From UBA1858 sp045105615 (GTDB lineage Bacteria > Pseudomonadota > Gammaproteobacteria > UBA4575), in assembly GCA_045105615.1 (NCBI GenBank), contig JBGCDS010000004.1, positions 62,001 to 126,000 of the forward strand: a DNA stretch of 64,000 nt. The letters are read 5' to 3'. The position numbers were made by a program, and so were the translations under genes. Below are positions 41,805 to 52,600 of this stretch, piece by piece (within the stretch, counting starts at the first letter, position 1; every line of letters begins with the position of its first letter). The notes below the pieces were generated by a model that did no database searches, was not told the DNA's origin, and saw nothing but the letters and a program-made list of their open reading frames with translations.

Positions 41805-41859
41805 ATTGCTTTATTATGTTAACGCTTTTGCAGATTAGAATTTTCAAGTAACTAAAGAT

Positions 41860-42873
41860 TTATTTAGCATTAAACAATGCAACAGTTGTATCTAGCATGC
41901 GGTTTGAAAAACCCCACTCATTGTCGTACCAAGAAAGCACTTTAACCAAGTTACCATCCATTACTTTAGTTAGACCAGCATCGAATATTGAAGATGCAGG
42001 ATTATGATTAAAGTCGCATGACACTAGGGGCGCTTCGTTACATTCAAGCACACCTTTGAGGTCACCAGCAGCAGCGTCTTTCATAATGCTATTAATTTCT
42101 TCAATAGTAGTATCTCTTGCTGCTATGAATGTTAAGTCGACGACAGATACGTTTATGGTTGGCACGCGCATTGAGGAACCATCTAGTTTTCCATTCAATT
42201 CAGGAAGCACTAAACCAACAGCAGCAGCAGCTCCTGTTTTAGTTGGAATTATTGATTGGGTCGCAGAACGAGCACGACGCAAATCGGAATGGTATGCATC
42301 TGTTAATACTTGGTCATTGGTATACGCGTGAATTGTCGTCATCACACCTTTTTCCAGACCTATTTTTTCATGCAACGGCTTCACTAGAGGAACTAAGCAG
42401 TTAGTTGTACATGATGCATTTGAGATAACTGTATCAGATGCTTTTAGGATGCCGTGATTAATACCATAAACAATGGTTGCATCTACATCTTTTCCGCCAG
42501 GCGCAGAAATAATAACTTTTTTAGCGCCAGCTTTTAAATGTGCGGATGCTTTTTCTTTGCTAGCAAAGAATCCAGTTGACTCAAGAACAACATCAACTCC
42601 TAACTCTTTCCATGGTAGATTAGCTGGATCACGCTCAGAGCAAGCACGAATTTTATCGTCATTTACAACTATGTGATGACCATCCACTGAAACTGTGCCG
42701 CTAAATTTTCCATGAGCTGAATCGTATTGGGTTAAATGTGCGTTAGTTTGAGCATCACCCAAGTCGTTAATTGCAACTATTTGAATCTCGTTTGTACGAT
42801 CAGATTCATACAACGCACGCATGATATTGCGGCCGATTCTTCCATATCCATTGATTGCAACTTTGATTGCCAT
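41860..42873 (-). CDS. gap: Glyceraldehyde-3-phosphate dehydrogenase
   Basis: Gap oxidises glyceraldehyde 3-phosphate with NAD. The start ATG at 42873 (MAIKVAINGYGRIGRN) gives 337 residues, the family length, with AGAGGAAG about 11 bases upstream; the longer frame begins with TTG and lacks support. The catalytic cysteine is in SNASCTTNCLVPL, and SWYDNEWGFSNRM is the C-terminal signature. The NAD preference cannot be proved, but the GYGRIGRN fold with a downstream AINDLGD fits NAD. Confidence 0.96.
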   Translation of the reverse strand: MAIKVAINGYGRIGRNIMRALYESDRTNEIQIVAINDLGDAQTNAHLTQYDSAHGKFSGTVSVDGHHIVVNDDKIRACSERDPANLPWKELGVDVVLESTGFFASKEKASAHLKAGAKKVIISAPGGKDVDATIVYGINHGILKASDTVISNASCTTNCLVPLVKPLHEKIGLEKGVMTTIHAYTNDQVLTDAYHSDLRRARSATQSIIPTKTGAAAAVGLVLPELNGKLDGSSMRVPTINVSVVDLTFIAARDTTIEEINSIMKDAAAGDLKGVLECNEAPLVSCDFNHNPASSIFDAGLTKVMDGNLVKVLSWYDNEWGFSNRMLDTTVALFNAK

Positions 42874-42906
42874 TCTTTTTTTTACTTCCTCTAGTATTAA
42901 CAATAA

Positions 42907-44898
42907 CTATAGTAATGCGCGTGCATGCTTAACTATGTTTTCAGTAGTAAAACCGAAATGCTCCATTAGGACTTTACCCGGAGCTGACGCGCCAAATTGA
43001 TCAATTCCTATGACATCCCCATCTAAGCCGACATACTTACGCCAGAAATCAGACACGCCAGCTTCTACTGCAATTCTTGCGCGGATGTTGTTTGGTAAAA
43101 TTGATTGCTTATATGCATCGTCTTGCAACTCGAACACATCAGCACTTGGCATAGACACTAAACGCACTTTGACACCATCAGCGTCCAGTTTTTTCGCCGC
43201 ATCCATTGAGATACCCACTTCTGTACCCGTTGCTATAATAATGAGTTCAGGCTCAGCATTATTCTCAAACAATATATATGCGCCTTTTTGCACCTTGGCT
43301 AACTGCTCTTTGCTACGCGCCATGAATGGCACACCCTGACGAGAGAATGCGAGTGCTGACGGATGTTTGAGTTCGATACTGGTCTTCCACGCCACCATCG
43401 ACTCTACTGTGTCGCATGGGCGCCAAACCATTAAATTCGGAATGCTACGCAGACTAGACACATGTTCTATAGATTGATGAGTTGGCCCATCCTCTCCTAA
43501 ACCTATCGAATCATGCGTATAAACGAAAATACTTGGAGTATTCATTAGCGCCGCCATTCTCACTGCATTTCGAGCGTAGTCTGAGAAGGTTAAGAAGGTG
43601 CCGCTGTATGGAATAAATCCTCCATGGAGAGCCATACCATTCATCATTGCAGACATACCAAATTCGCGCACGCCATAATATATGTAGTTACCACTGACAT
43701 CGTCTGCGACTACAGCTTTAGACCCTGACCACCAGGTATTGTTTGATCCAGTTAAGTCTGCAGATCCACCAATTAGTTCAGGCAGTAAGGGACCAACAGC
43801 TTCTAATGCTAACTCTGATGCTTTTCGAGTCGCGACACTTTCAGCTTTGTCATTGATAGCCTGAAGCGCATTCTCAGAATCAACGGTCCAGTTATCTGGA
43901 AGCTCCGAGTTGTACCGACGCTCTAATTCCTTAACCAGCTGTGGATTTGCACTTTGGTAGGCAGCATATTTTTCTTGCCATGCCTGTTGCTTTTGCTTGC
44001 CTGCTTCAACACAACTCCATGCGTCATATACATCGGTAGGAATTTCAAATGGACCGTGCTTCCAACCAATACGCTCGCGCACTAATTGGATTTCTTCATC
44101 ACCCAGCGGCGCACCGTGTATTCCTGAGGTACCCTCTCTATTTGGTGAACCAAAACCAATAATGGTTTTGCAATCAATTAACGTTGGCTGATCACTATTT
44201 GACTGTGCCTGTTGAATCGCTTGATCGATCGCTGAAGCATCATGACCATCAACATCACGAATGACCTGCCAGCCATAGGATTCAAATCGTTTTGGAATAT
44301 CTTCTGTAAACCAATCTTGGACTTCGCCATCAATAGAGATGCCATTGTCATCGTAGAACACAATCAATTTACCTAGCTTTAATGTCCCAGCCAATGAACA
44401 TGCTTCATGGGAAATACCCTCCATCAAGCAGCCATCTCCAGCGAAAACATAGGTATAATGATCAATTATGTCGCTATCTTTCTTATTAAATTGTGCCGCT
44501 AACATCCTTTCTGCTAACGCCATACCCACCGCATTCGCTAGACCCTGCCCTAATGGACCAGTAGTGGTTTCTATGCCCGGTGCTTCACCTACTTCAGGGT
44601 GCCCAGGTGTTTTAGAATGCAACTGTCGAAAATCCTTAATGTCTTGCATCGACAGGTCATAGCCCGTCAGATGTAATAATGAATAGATCAACATAGACCC
44701 ATGTCCATTAGAAAGCACAAACCGATCTCGGTTCATCCAATTTGGATCTTTAGGATTGTGATTCAAGTACTTACGCCATAATACTTCCGCGATATCTGCC
44801 ATCCCCATAGGTGCTCCAGGGTGGCCTGAGTTGGCTTGTTGTACCGCATCCATGCTAAGGGCACGAATGGCATTTGCTAATTCTTTATGATTATCCAC
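42907..44898 (-). CDS. tkt: Transketolase
   Basis: Transketolase moves two-carbon units with thiamine diphosphate and links the pentose pathway and glycolysis. The 663-residue protein starts MDNHKELANAIRALSMDA with a GTG at 44896-44898, matching the E. coli start of TktA by homology although the ribosome-binding site is weak. It has the TPP motif GDGCLMEGISHEA, the NxxxxP-like DNGISIDG, and the pyrimidine domain FLTFSDYARNAVRMAAL. It begins the tkt-gap-pgk-pyk-fba cluster, four-to-fifty-base gaps indicating an operon. Confidence 0.96.
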   Translation of the reverse strand: MDNHKELANAIRALSMDAVQQANSGHPGAPMGMADIAEVLWRKYLNHNPKDPNWMNRDRFVLSNGHGSMLIYSLLHLTGYDLSMQDIKDFRQLHSKTPGHPEVGEAPGIETTTGPLGQGLANAVGMALAERMLAAQFNKKDSDIIDHYTYVFAGDGCLMEGISHEACSLAGTLKLGKLIVFYDDNGISIDGEVQDWFTEDIPKRFESYGWQVIRDVDGHDASAIDQAIQQAQSNSDQPTLIDCKTIIGFGSPNREGTSGIHGAPLGDEEIQLVRERIGWKHGPFEIPTDVYDAWSCVEAGKQKQQAWQEKYAAYQSANPQLVKELERRYNSELPDNWTVDSENALQAINDKAESVATRKASELALEAVGPLLPELIGGSADLTGSNNTWWSGSKAVVADDVSGNYIYYGVREFGMSAMMNGMALHGGFIPYSGTFLTFSDYARNAVRMAALMNTPSIFVYTHDSIGLGEDGPTHQSIEHVSSLRSIPNLMVWRPCDTVESMVAWKTSIELKHPSALAFSRQGVPFMARSKEQLAKVQKGAYILFENNAEPELIIIATGTEVGISMDAAKKLDADGVKVRLVSMPSADVFELQDDAYKQSILPNNIRARIAVEAGVSDFWRKYVGLDGDVIGIDQFGASAPGKVLMEHFGFTTENIVKHARALL

Positions 44899-45087
44899 GA
44901 GATTTTCTGATTACCGTTAATGTGAGGTTGTACGATGCGCCGATGCTGATGTCTATCTGGTCTTGCTAGTGGATAGAATGGATCATATATCTACAGACAT
45001 AAAGCGCGGACATTTTCCACGAGTTATCAGTCACTCGCAAGCTCACTATGATGAATTCTTATGTCAATTTGTCCATAGCGATGAAAT

Positions 45088-45648
45088 TTAGCAATTTTTC
45101 CATTTTATATTACAACCGACACTAGGTTTTTGTAGCTCAGGCACCAAATTGCCCGTTATCACCGCATTTAACGCAGCACGTATATCACTACCAGACAGAG
45201 CAATGTCATTCCCTGGTCGCGAATCGTCTAATTGGCCCCGGTAGACACAGGCGAGATTATTATCAAATACAAAAAAATCTGGGGTACAAACAGCGTGATA
45301 AGCCCGCGCAACATTCTGGGTTTCGTCAAATAAATAGGGGAATGAGTATCCATGCTTTGTGGCCTCTAGCACCATATTCTCAGGTGAGTCATCTGGATAA
45401 ACGTCTACATCATTAGAATTGATCGCAATAAAGGAAATACCTTGGGTCTGATAATCTTTTGCCAATAAAACCAATTCGGACGTGATGTGCTTTACAAATG
45501 GGCAGTGGTTGCAGATAAACATAACTACTGTCGCTGAATTGCCTCTATATTCTGACAGTCCTTTATATTCGCCACTTTTGGGCTCCAACAATGTGAAGTC
45601 AGGAGCAATTGTCCCTAATGGAATCATCGTTGATAGGGTCTTTACCAT
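45088..45648 (-). CDS. Thioredoxin-family peroxiredoxin-like protein
   Basis: The 186-residue cytoplasmic protein has an AhpC/TSA-like thioredoxin fold with the redox motif CNHCP in VMFICNHCPFVKHI and the cis-Pro region VCTPDFFVFD. The family is widespread but has no proven substrate. A C-terminal pair of cysteines (GCNIKWKNC) may form a further disulfide or metal site. It is monocistronic, divergent from metK and 189 bases upstream of tkt. Confidence 0.85.
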   Translation of the reverse strand: MVKTLSTMIPLGTIAPDFTLLEPKSGEYKGLSEYRGNSATVVMFICNHCPFVKHITSELVLLAKDYQTQGISFIAINSNDVDVYPDDSPENMVLEATKHGYSFPYLFDETQNVARAYHAVCTPDFFVFDNNLACVYRGQLDDSRPGNDIALSGSDIRAALNAVITGNLVPELQKPSVGCNIKWKNC

Positions 45649-45762
45649 ATTTTATTCATCCAGTTTAAGATCATACGTTATCGCTTAATCACACCACACA
45701 ATGTACAATCTCGCGCTTTACTAATGCAATGACTAGCATCACGATAATTTATTCGAAATGCA

Positions 45763-45796
45763 ATATCCGTATGGAACATAACAAATTCGCGGATAT
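45763..45796 (+). promoter_or_regulatory. Inverted repeat in the metK leader
   Basis: ATATCCG (45763-45769) and CGGATAT (45790-45796) can form a 7-base stem with a 20-base loop about 60 bases before the metK start. The next bases CACCACGGTG (45811-45820) make a small second hairpin. No known SAM riboswitch core could be matched. It may be a leader structure or operator; the evidence is weak. Confidence 0.3.
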
Positions 45797-45856
45797 AGGG
45801 ATTCAATACGCACCACGGTGTTTCTAGCTTTAAATTATATTCAAAGGGCATATTAA

Positions 45857-47008
45857 ATGAGTAACAGTTATGTATTTACTTCAGAATCTGTTTCTGAGGG
45901 ACATCCAGATAAAATGTCAGACCAAATCTCTGACGCTGTTTTAGACGCAGCATTAGCACAAGATCCCGATGCGCGAGTTGCCTGCGAAACATTAGTCAAA
46001 ACCGGTATGGTGGTATTAGCTGGTGAAATCACCACCACCGCCACAATCGAATACGAACAGTTAGTGCGAGACACGGTTAACGAGATCGGTTATGACCATT
46101 CCGATAAAGGCTTTGATGGTGATACCTGTGCCGTCATTAATGCACTAGGCGCTCAATCCCCTGATATCGCACAGGGTGTAGACCGGTCCAAACCAGAAGA
46201 TCAAGGTGCGGGCGACCAGGGCTTAATGTTTGGCTATGCCAGCAATGAAACAGATGTATTAATGCCTGCTCCCATTACGTATTCACATCGACTTGTTAAA
46301 AAACAATCTGAAGTTCGCAAAAGCAAACAACTAGCCTGGTTACGACCTGATGCAAAAAGCCAAGTGACCTTTCGCTATGAAAATGGTGTCCCAAGTGCTG
46401 TAGAAGCAGTGGTGCTCTCAACCCAACACGATCCAGATATCTCACAGAAAGACTTACAAGAAGCAGTGATGGAACACATCATCAGACCTGTGCTTCCAGA
46501 AAAATGGCTGAATACAGACACCAAATACCACATCAACCCAACAGGGAACTTTGTCATTGGCGGCCCAGTGGGTGACTGTGGATTAACAGGACGTAAAATT
46601 ATTGTTGATACCTATGGCGGCATGGCACGTCATGGTGGTGGTGCATTTTCCGGGAAAGACCCGTCTAAAGTTGATCGCTCTGCTGCCTATGCAGGGCGCT
46701 ATGTAGCAAAAAATATTGTTGCTGCAGGTCTTGCAGAACGTTGCGAGATTCAAATTTCCTATGCAATAGGTGTTGCAGAACCTACATCTATTTCAATAGA
46801 TACTTTTGGCACTGGAAAAATCAGCGACCGCGATATTGAAAGATTAGTAAGACAACACTTTGATTTACGCCCTTATGGAATTTTAACCATGCTAGATCTT
46901 AGACGACCTATCTATAAAAGTTCGGCGAGCTACGGACACTTTGGTCGCGAAGAAGCAGAATTTAGCTGGGAAAGAACAGATAAAGTCGACGCATTACGTC
47001 AGTCGTAA
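45857..47008 (+). CDS. metK: S-adenosylmethionine synthetase
   Basis: MetK makes SAM from methionine and ATP. The 383-residue protein has FTSESVSEGHPDKMSDQISD, GAGDQGLMFGYA, and GGGAFSGKDPSKVDRSAAY, all canonical ligand-binding segments. It is followed by ahcY after 39 bases, so SAM supply and recycling of its product are coupled. The 208-base upstream region is divergent from a thioredoxin-like gene. Confidence 0.97.
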   Translation: MSNSYVFTSESVSEGHPDKMSDQISDAVLDAALAQDPDARVACETLVKTGMVVLAGEITTTATIEYEQLVRDTVNEIGYDHSDKGFDGDTCAVINALGAQSPDIAQGVDRSKPEDQGAGDQGLMFGYASNETDVLMPAPITYSHRLVKKQSEVRKSKQLAWLRPDAKSQVTFRYENGVPSAVEAVVLSTQHDPDISQKDLQEAVMEHIIRPVLPEKWLNTDTKYHINPTGNFVIGGPVGDCGLTGRKIIVDTYGGMARHGGGAFSGKDPSKVDRSAAYAGRYVAKNIVAAGLAERCEIQISYAIGVAEPTSISIDTFGTGKISDRDIERLVRQHFDLRPYGILTMLDLRRPIYKSSASYGHFGREEAEFSWERTDKVDALRQS

Positions 47009-47047
47009 GCGTTACATAAACATTTTTATATTTGCTAGGAGCACAAC

Positions 47048-48343
47048 ATGAGTACCGAACAAGATTACAAGGTTGCTGATATTTCTTTGGCTGACTGGGG
47101 TCGCAAAGAAATTGCCATTGCTGAAACAGAAATGCCTGGACTAATGTCTTTACGTAAAAAATACGCAGGACAAAATCCTTTAAAAGGTGCACGCATTGTT
47201 GGCTGCTTACACATGACCATTCAAACAGCAGTATTAATTGAAACTCTCACTGACTTAGGTGCAGAAGTTCGCTGGTCATCTTGCAATATCTTTTCTACTC
47301 AAGACCATGCAGCATCAGCAATAGCCGCTAGCGGCGTGCCAGTATTTGCTTGGAAAGGTGAAACAGAAGAGGAATATGAATGGTGCATTGAGCAAACCAT
47401 TACTGGCCCAAACAGTTGGGCTCCTAATTTGCTTTTAGATGATGGTGGCGACCTGACTAAAATCATGCATGACAAATACCCTGAAATGCTAAAAGAAGTT
47501 AAAGGCGTGTCAGAAGAAACAACCACTGGTGTTAAGCGACTTTACGACATGGTTGCAGCAGAAGAGCTATTAATTCCCGCAATTAACGTTAACGATTCTG
47601 TAACAAAATCCAAATTCGATAACTTGTACGGCTGTCGCGAGTCATTAGTCGATGGTATCAAACGTGCCACTGACGTTATGGTTGCAGGTAAAGTGGCTGT
47701 CGTTTGCGGCTACGGTGATGTTGGCAAAGGCTCTGCACAATCTCTACGCGGACTAGGTGCCACTGTATGGATCACCGAAATTGATCCTATCTGCGCACTG
47801 CAAGCAGCAATGGAAGGATATCGCGTTGTGACATTAGATGATGTATGCGGAGAAGCAGATATCTTTGTTACCACTACTGGTAATTACAACATCATTACTC
47901 ATGACCATATGGTTGCGATGAAAAATCAAGCAATTGTTTGCAACATTGGTCATTTTGACAATGAGATTGATGTCGCTAGCCTTGAGAAATATCAATGGGA
48001 AGAAATCAAACCACAGGTAGATCATATTATTTTCCCTGACGGCAAACGCATCATCATGTTAGCTAAAGGGCGTTTGGTAAATCTTGGCTGTGGTACTGGT
48101 CATCCTAGCTTTGTGATGTCTAATTCATTCACTAACCAAGTGCTCGCCCAACTTGAACTTTGGAATGCTAATGACAACTACGACAATAATGTTTATATCC
48201 TACCTAAGCATTTAGATGAAGAAGTTGCTCGCTTGCATTTAGAACAGATTGGCGTGAAATTAACAGCGCTAACACAAGAACAGGCTGACTATATCGGCGT
48301 ACCAGTGAATGGCCCATACAAGGCAAATCATTACCGCTACTAA
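47048..48343 (+). CDS. ahcY: S-adenosylhomocysteine hydrolase
   Basis: AhcY splits SAH to adenosine and homocysteine and relieves product inhibition of methyltransferases. The 431-residue protein has the SAH-binding VGCLHMTIQTAVLIETL, the NAD fold VAVVCGYGDVGKGSAQSLRG and TTTGNYNIITHDH, and ends GPYKANHYRY, the cofactor-binding C-terminal. AGGAG lies 6 bases before the start. There is no room for a SAH riboswitch in the 39 bases after metK. Confidence 0.97.
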   Translation: MSTEQDYKVADISLADWGRKEIAIAETEMPGLMSLRKKYAGQNPLKGARIVGCLHMTIQTAVLIETLTDLGAEVRWSSCNIFSTQDHAASAIAASGVPVFAWKGETEEEYEWCIEQTITGPNSWAPNLLLDDGGDLTKIMHDKYPEMLKEVKGVSEETTTGVKRLYDMVAAEELLIPAINVNDSVTKSKFDNLYGCRESLVDGIKRATDVMVAGKVAVVCGYGDVGKGSAQSLRGLGATVWITEIDPICALQAAMEGYRVVTLDDVCGEADIFVTTTGNYNIITHDHMVAMKNQAIVCNIGHFDNEIDVASLEKYQWEEIKPQVDHIIFPDGKRIIMLAKGRLVNLGCGTGHPSFVMSNSFTNQVLAQLELWNANDNYDNNVYILPKHLDEEVARLHLEQIGVKLTALTQEQADYIGVPVNGPYKANHYRY

Positions 48344-48366
48344 AAACTCATCACACAGTAATATTT

Positions 48367-48399
48367 AACGCCGGTATAATAAACTATATCGGCGTTTTT
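48367..48399 (+). terminator. Intrinsic terminator after ahcY
   Basis: AACGCCGGTATA (48367-48378) and TATATCGGCGTT (48385-48396) pair over 12 bases including one G-U, followed by five T residues. It lies 23 bases past ahcY and directly upstream of rsmE, so rsmE must have its own start of transcription or depend on read-through. Confidence 0.9.
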
Positions 48400-48415
48400 A
48401 TTTGGGTAATACAAT

Positions 48416-49153
48416 TTGCGCATTCCAAGAATTTACACACAACATGAGTTACAGGTTTCCAATAATGTAAACCTAGAAGCCAAAGCCGTGAAGCATATTA
48501 AAGATGTCCTACGAATGAGTGTTGGCAATCAAGTAATGCTTTTTAATGGTGATGGCAATAACTACAACTGCACTATAAGTGACATTTCCAAGAAAATTGT
48601 TAGCGTCGCCATTGAAAACAAACAAACCGTCAATAATGAATCACCAATATCCATCAATCTATTCCTGCCTTTATGTCGTGCTGAAAAAATGGATTGGTGT
48701 TTACAAAAAGCAACCGAATTAGGTGCTCATGAGATTACCCCTTTCATAAGTGCCAGGGTCAACATCAGCATTGCCACCAATCGCTTAGAAAAGAAAATGA
48801 ATCACTGGCGTTCAGTCATCGAGAGCGCTTGCGAGCAATCTGGTCGAGCAACCATTCCTAGCATCAATCAACCTGTAGCCTTCAACAAAGCTATAGGTAA
48901 TTCTCCTAATGACTCCATTAAATTAATCGCTTCGCCTACTGCTGATAAAACGGCATCAGCTTCAACTGAAATATCAGCTACAAAATGTATCTGCGCAATT
49001 GGACCCGAAGGAGGATTTAATCAGGATGAAATCTTACAGGCCGAACACAAAGGTTTTACTTCAATTAAAATAGGGCCAAGAATTTTACGTTTGGAGACTG
49101 CGGTGATTTCTGCGTTAACGCTATGTCAATCACGCTGGGGTGATTTCAATTAA
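48416..49153 (+). CDS. rsmE: 16S rRNA m3U1498 methyltransferase
   Basis: RsmE methylates N3 of U1498 in 16S rRNA. The 245-residue SPOUT protein has the N-terminal PUA-like MRIPRIYTQHEL, and the knotted SAM site CAIGPEGGFNQDEI and IGPRILRLETAVISAL. The start is a TTG at 48416, chosen because it gives the MRIPR start seen in homologues. It is convergent with chpC and the two stop codons overlap by four bases. In Pseudomonas, rsmE is also near gshB. Confidence 0.93.
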   Translation: MRIPRIYTQHELQVSNNVNLEAKAVKHIKDVLRMSVGNQVMLFNGDGNNYNCTISDISKKIVSVAIENKQTVNNESPISINLFLPLCRAEKMDWCLQKATELGAHEITPFISARVNISIATNRLEKKMNHWRSVIESACEQSGRATIPSINQPVAFNKAIGNSPNDSIKLIASPTADKTASASTEISATKCICAIGPEGGFNQDEILQAEHKGFTSIKIGPRILRLETAVISALTLCQSRWGDFN

Positions 49154-49653
49154 GCGCTATGGCTGATTGATTCATCCATAGACCAGACGGCGCTTTGTAC
49201 TGCCGCAAAATCAGGAACATCTAACACTCGGCTACCAATTGAAATTGAATGTGCTATCCAATCTTGATCATCTTCAATATGCAAATTATCTAATGACTCT
49301 TCACTAAGAATAAGCGGTTTAGGGAAGCCACGACATTCAACTGCATAGTGATCATCCTCAAAACCCTTCTGAAAAGACCTAATAACCACAATCTTTCTCT
49401 TTACAATCTCTTCTCTTTGGAAATCAGATTGGATTAAGCTTTCGAAACAAAGCAGTGGTATTTTCCAATCATTCCAAGCATATTCACCCAACTTCCAAGC
49501 GCTTATCTGTCTAACTGCAGGCGAGAAAAAAATATCCTTCCACGACAACACATCTGCCACCATTGCTTTAGGTATTAGTATCTCCTTATGCTGCAAACGC
49601 AACAACAGCACACTTACACTTGAATTTTCTTGCAGCTTAGTCGAATCAGTCAT
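49150..49653 (-). CDS. chpC: CheW-like chemotaxis coupling protein (ChpC type)
   Basis: The 167-residue protein is a divergent CheW domain (LLLRLQHKEILIPKAMVADVL, then ISAWKLGEYAW and WKIPLLCFESL). It is the last gene of the Pil-Chp cluster, starting at the last base of the ChpA stop, so it corresponds to ChpC, one of two CheW proteins of twitching-motility systems. It would couple additional receptors to ChpA. It ends overlapping rsmE. Assignment is mostly positional. Confidence 0.75.
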   Translation of the reverse strand: MTDSTKLQENSSVSVLLLRLQHKEILIPKAMVADVLSWKDIFFSPAVRQISAWKLGEYAWNDWKIPLLCFESLIQSDFQREEIVKRKIVVIRSFQKGFEDDHYAVECRGFPKPLILSEESLDNLHIEDDQDWIAHSISIGSRVLDVPDFAAVQSAVWSMDESISHSA

Positions 49654-52600
49654 TAGAATCGTTCAATCCTTTCTAAAAGCTGCTCTTCATTATATGGTTT
49701 ACCTAGATAGCAGTTAACGCCCAATTCTAAAGCTCGGTTACGATGCTTATCACCAGTCCTAGATGTAATCATAATAATCGGTATATTTGCCAACCTTTCT
49801 TCTTTACGTATCTGTGCTGTCAATTCGTAACCATCCATACGTGGCATTTCGATATCCAGTAACAACATATCCGGCACTATATTTTGCAGTTTTTGTAACG
49901 CATCCACACCATCTTTAGCAGTCACTACTTTATAGTTATTTCTCTCTAAGAAACGAGTAGTAACTTTGCGAATAGTAATTGAATCATCCACTACCATAAC
50001 TGTAGTTTCCTCATCTATATCACCCTCTGGTGCATCTGCAACTACCACTGCATCTACACTTGTGCGTGATTGAATTAATCGCGCTATCCAAGGAATATCT
50101 AATATCAAAGCAACACTACCATCACCCAAAACAGTTGCACCAGAAATACCCTGCGATTGGCTAAAGTGTGATGCCAATGGCTTCACCACGATTTCTTTAT
50201 TCCCGTATGTTGCCTCCACAAGTAATGCTATCCGCTGCTCACCCAATCTAACCAAAATGACAGGACATGAAGCATTATCATCTTCAAAATATAATGCCCC
50301 ACCTTGCAATAAACTCGCTAAATGATGGAACGAATAATCATGACCAGCATAGGTATAACTTGGTTCTTCAGCATTAAAGATATTTTTCAACTCATTAACT
50401 GGTAGTTGTATGACACCTTCCACTCCAGAAAGAGTTAATGCATAAACTTCCTTAGCTGCCTGTATCAATAAAGCGTGACTTACCGCAAGCGTAAAAGGAA
50501 GTCGTAAAATAAACTTAGCGCCCTTGGTTAATTCAGATCGTGTTTCAATACTACCACCTAGACTACGAATATCTTTATCAACAATATCCATACCCACACC
50601 ACGACCAGAAATTTTTGACACTGAACTTGCTGTACTTAGCCCTGGCTTGAAAATTAATTGCAGCACTTCATCTTTCGTCAGCTTTGTATTAGCTTCAATC
50701 AAACCATTCTCAATGGCTTTAGCTCTTACTCGTTTCGGATCAATACCTGCTCCATCATCTTTAATGGTAATGCTGATTTCAGAGCCTTCTCGAGCTATAT
50801 CTATTTTGATTTGTCCACGTGTTGGTTTACGATTTTTCTCGCGAACTTCTACCGTCTCAACACCATGACTGACACTATTTCTTAAGATGTGCTCAATAGA
50901 AGTAATCACACCATTCAACACGCGGCGATCCACTTCAATATCACCACCCTGCATAACCAGATCAACCTGTTTATTCAGCTCACTAGAGGTTTGCCTTACT
51001 ATGCGTTGTAATCTTTGCTCAATAGTATCAAACCCAACCATACGGGTATGAAGCAGGTTGTCTTGAATATTAGTGGTTACTACTTTTTGACCGATGAGTA
51101 CGTCCTCACCATCTTGCATATGATTCATAAACATTTCTTTAATGTTAGATAAATCATCAACACTTTCTGCAAGCGAACGAGATAATTGTTGAATATCAGA
51201 ATAACGATCCAGTTCTAATGGGTCAAAATCTGGAAGATTTTCTTGGTCATCAGCATGTTTGAATAAAATTTGCGCTTCAGTCTCCATTTCGAGTTTACGG
51301 AGCTGTTCACGCAATCTACCAATGGTTTGCTCCAGCTCTGACGAACTTGACGCAAATAAATTAAATACCTGTTCTAAACGAGAGCGCTGTATATTAACTT
51401 CACCAGCATCATTTACCAGCACATCCAATACATCGGCCGGCACTCTAACAACTTCATTTTTCTCATGTGTTTGAATATTCTCATCAGTTTCACTAGCAAC
51501 ATTGATGAATTTTTTCAGCACAGGCTTTTCTTCAGCTGACTGCTCAATCAAAACGTCATTGTCGTTAGCAACATCATTCAGACTCAATTCAGCCACCAAC
51601 TCTTGCGCCGGCCCATCAGCTTCAACCACCTCAATTTTTTCGGCTTCGCTTAAAGGCCCACTTTGTTCAGCCTGCATGCCACTTGCGACTTGTAACTCGG
51701 AAACCAATGCGTCATCTAAATGAATATCTTGTGCACGCTGAGCTGATTCAACGTTTGCATGCAAGGTATCTAAGACACGTTGCAGTATGCGCACTGAACT
51801 ATCACCATCCGCACTTCCTGCAGACAAAGCAACCAATAAAGTTTCTGTCACATGACTAAGTTCACCTATAGTAGAAAACCCTGCCATTCTTGAGCTACCT
51901 TTAAGCGTATGAAACTGGCGTTGCAATTCTGAAATTGCATCTGCATCATTAGTAGTAGCTTTTAATTTTTGCAATGACTCTTGGCATTCAGCTAAAACAT
52001 CTTCAGCTTCCTCAAAGAATATTTCACATAATTCCTCATCTCTAACATCGCTGAAATCAATCATAGATGCCGCTTTGGGATGCTCTGACTCTACTACGCT
52101 ATGTGTTTCAGCATCATGGCTTGAGTATTCACTGATCAACTGGTGATTAAATGTTTGCAGCCTATTCAGCAAACCTGAGTCCTGTTCAATTATTTTTTCT
52201 GATTTTTCGATTTTAGCAAGGTCAGATTCTATTTGTTTAACGCATGACTGTACCAGATGAGCTTGATCATCTGAGAATACAATCTTATTTTTAATTGCGA
52301 TCCCAATAATCTCTTCTAGCGGACGACATAAATCAGATATGTGTTGCACGCCTGCAGTACGCGCACTTCCACGCATAGTATGAACAGTTCGCAGTAACTC
52401 TTCGTCAATACGAACATCATTAGGCAGATGATCATCCTCACCGACAGCATCTCGCATCACTTTGATATGTTGCGTAGCTTCTGCTGTAAATATACCTGTC
52501 AATTCATCTTGAAATTCTTCATTTGAATATGGATCTTCAAATTCATCCACAGACTCTTGCGGTTTTAGCTCTATTTTTTCTTTAGCTTTTTCAACCTGCG

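Noticed and set aside
47009..47047. SAH riboswitch before ahcY
   Set aside because: The gap of 39 bases after metK holds only a ribosome-binding site and no conserved riboswitch core.
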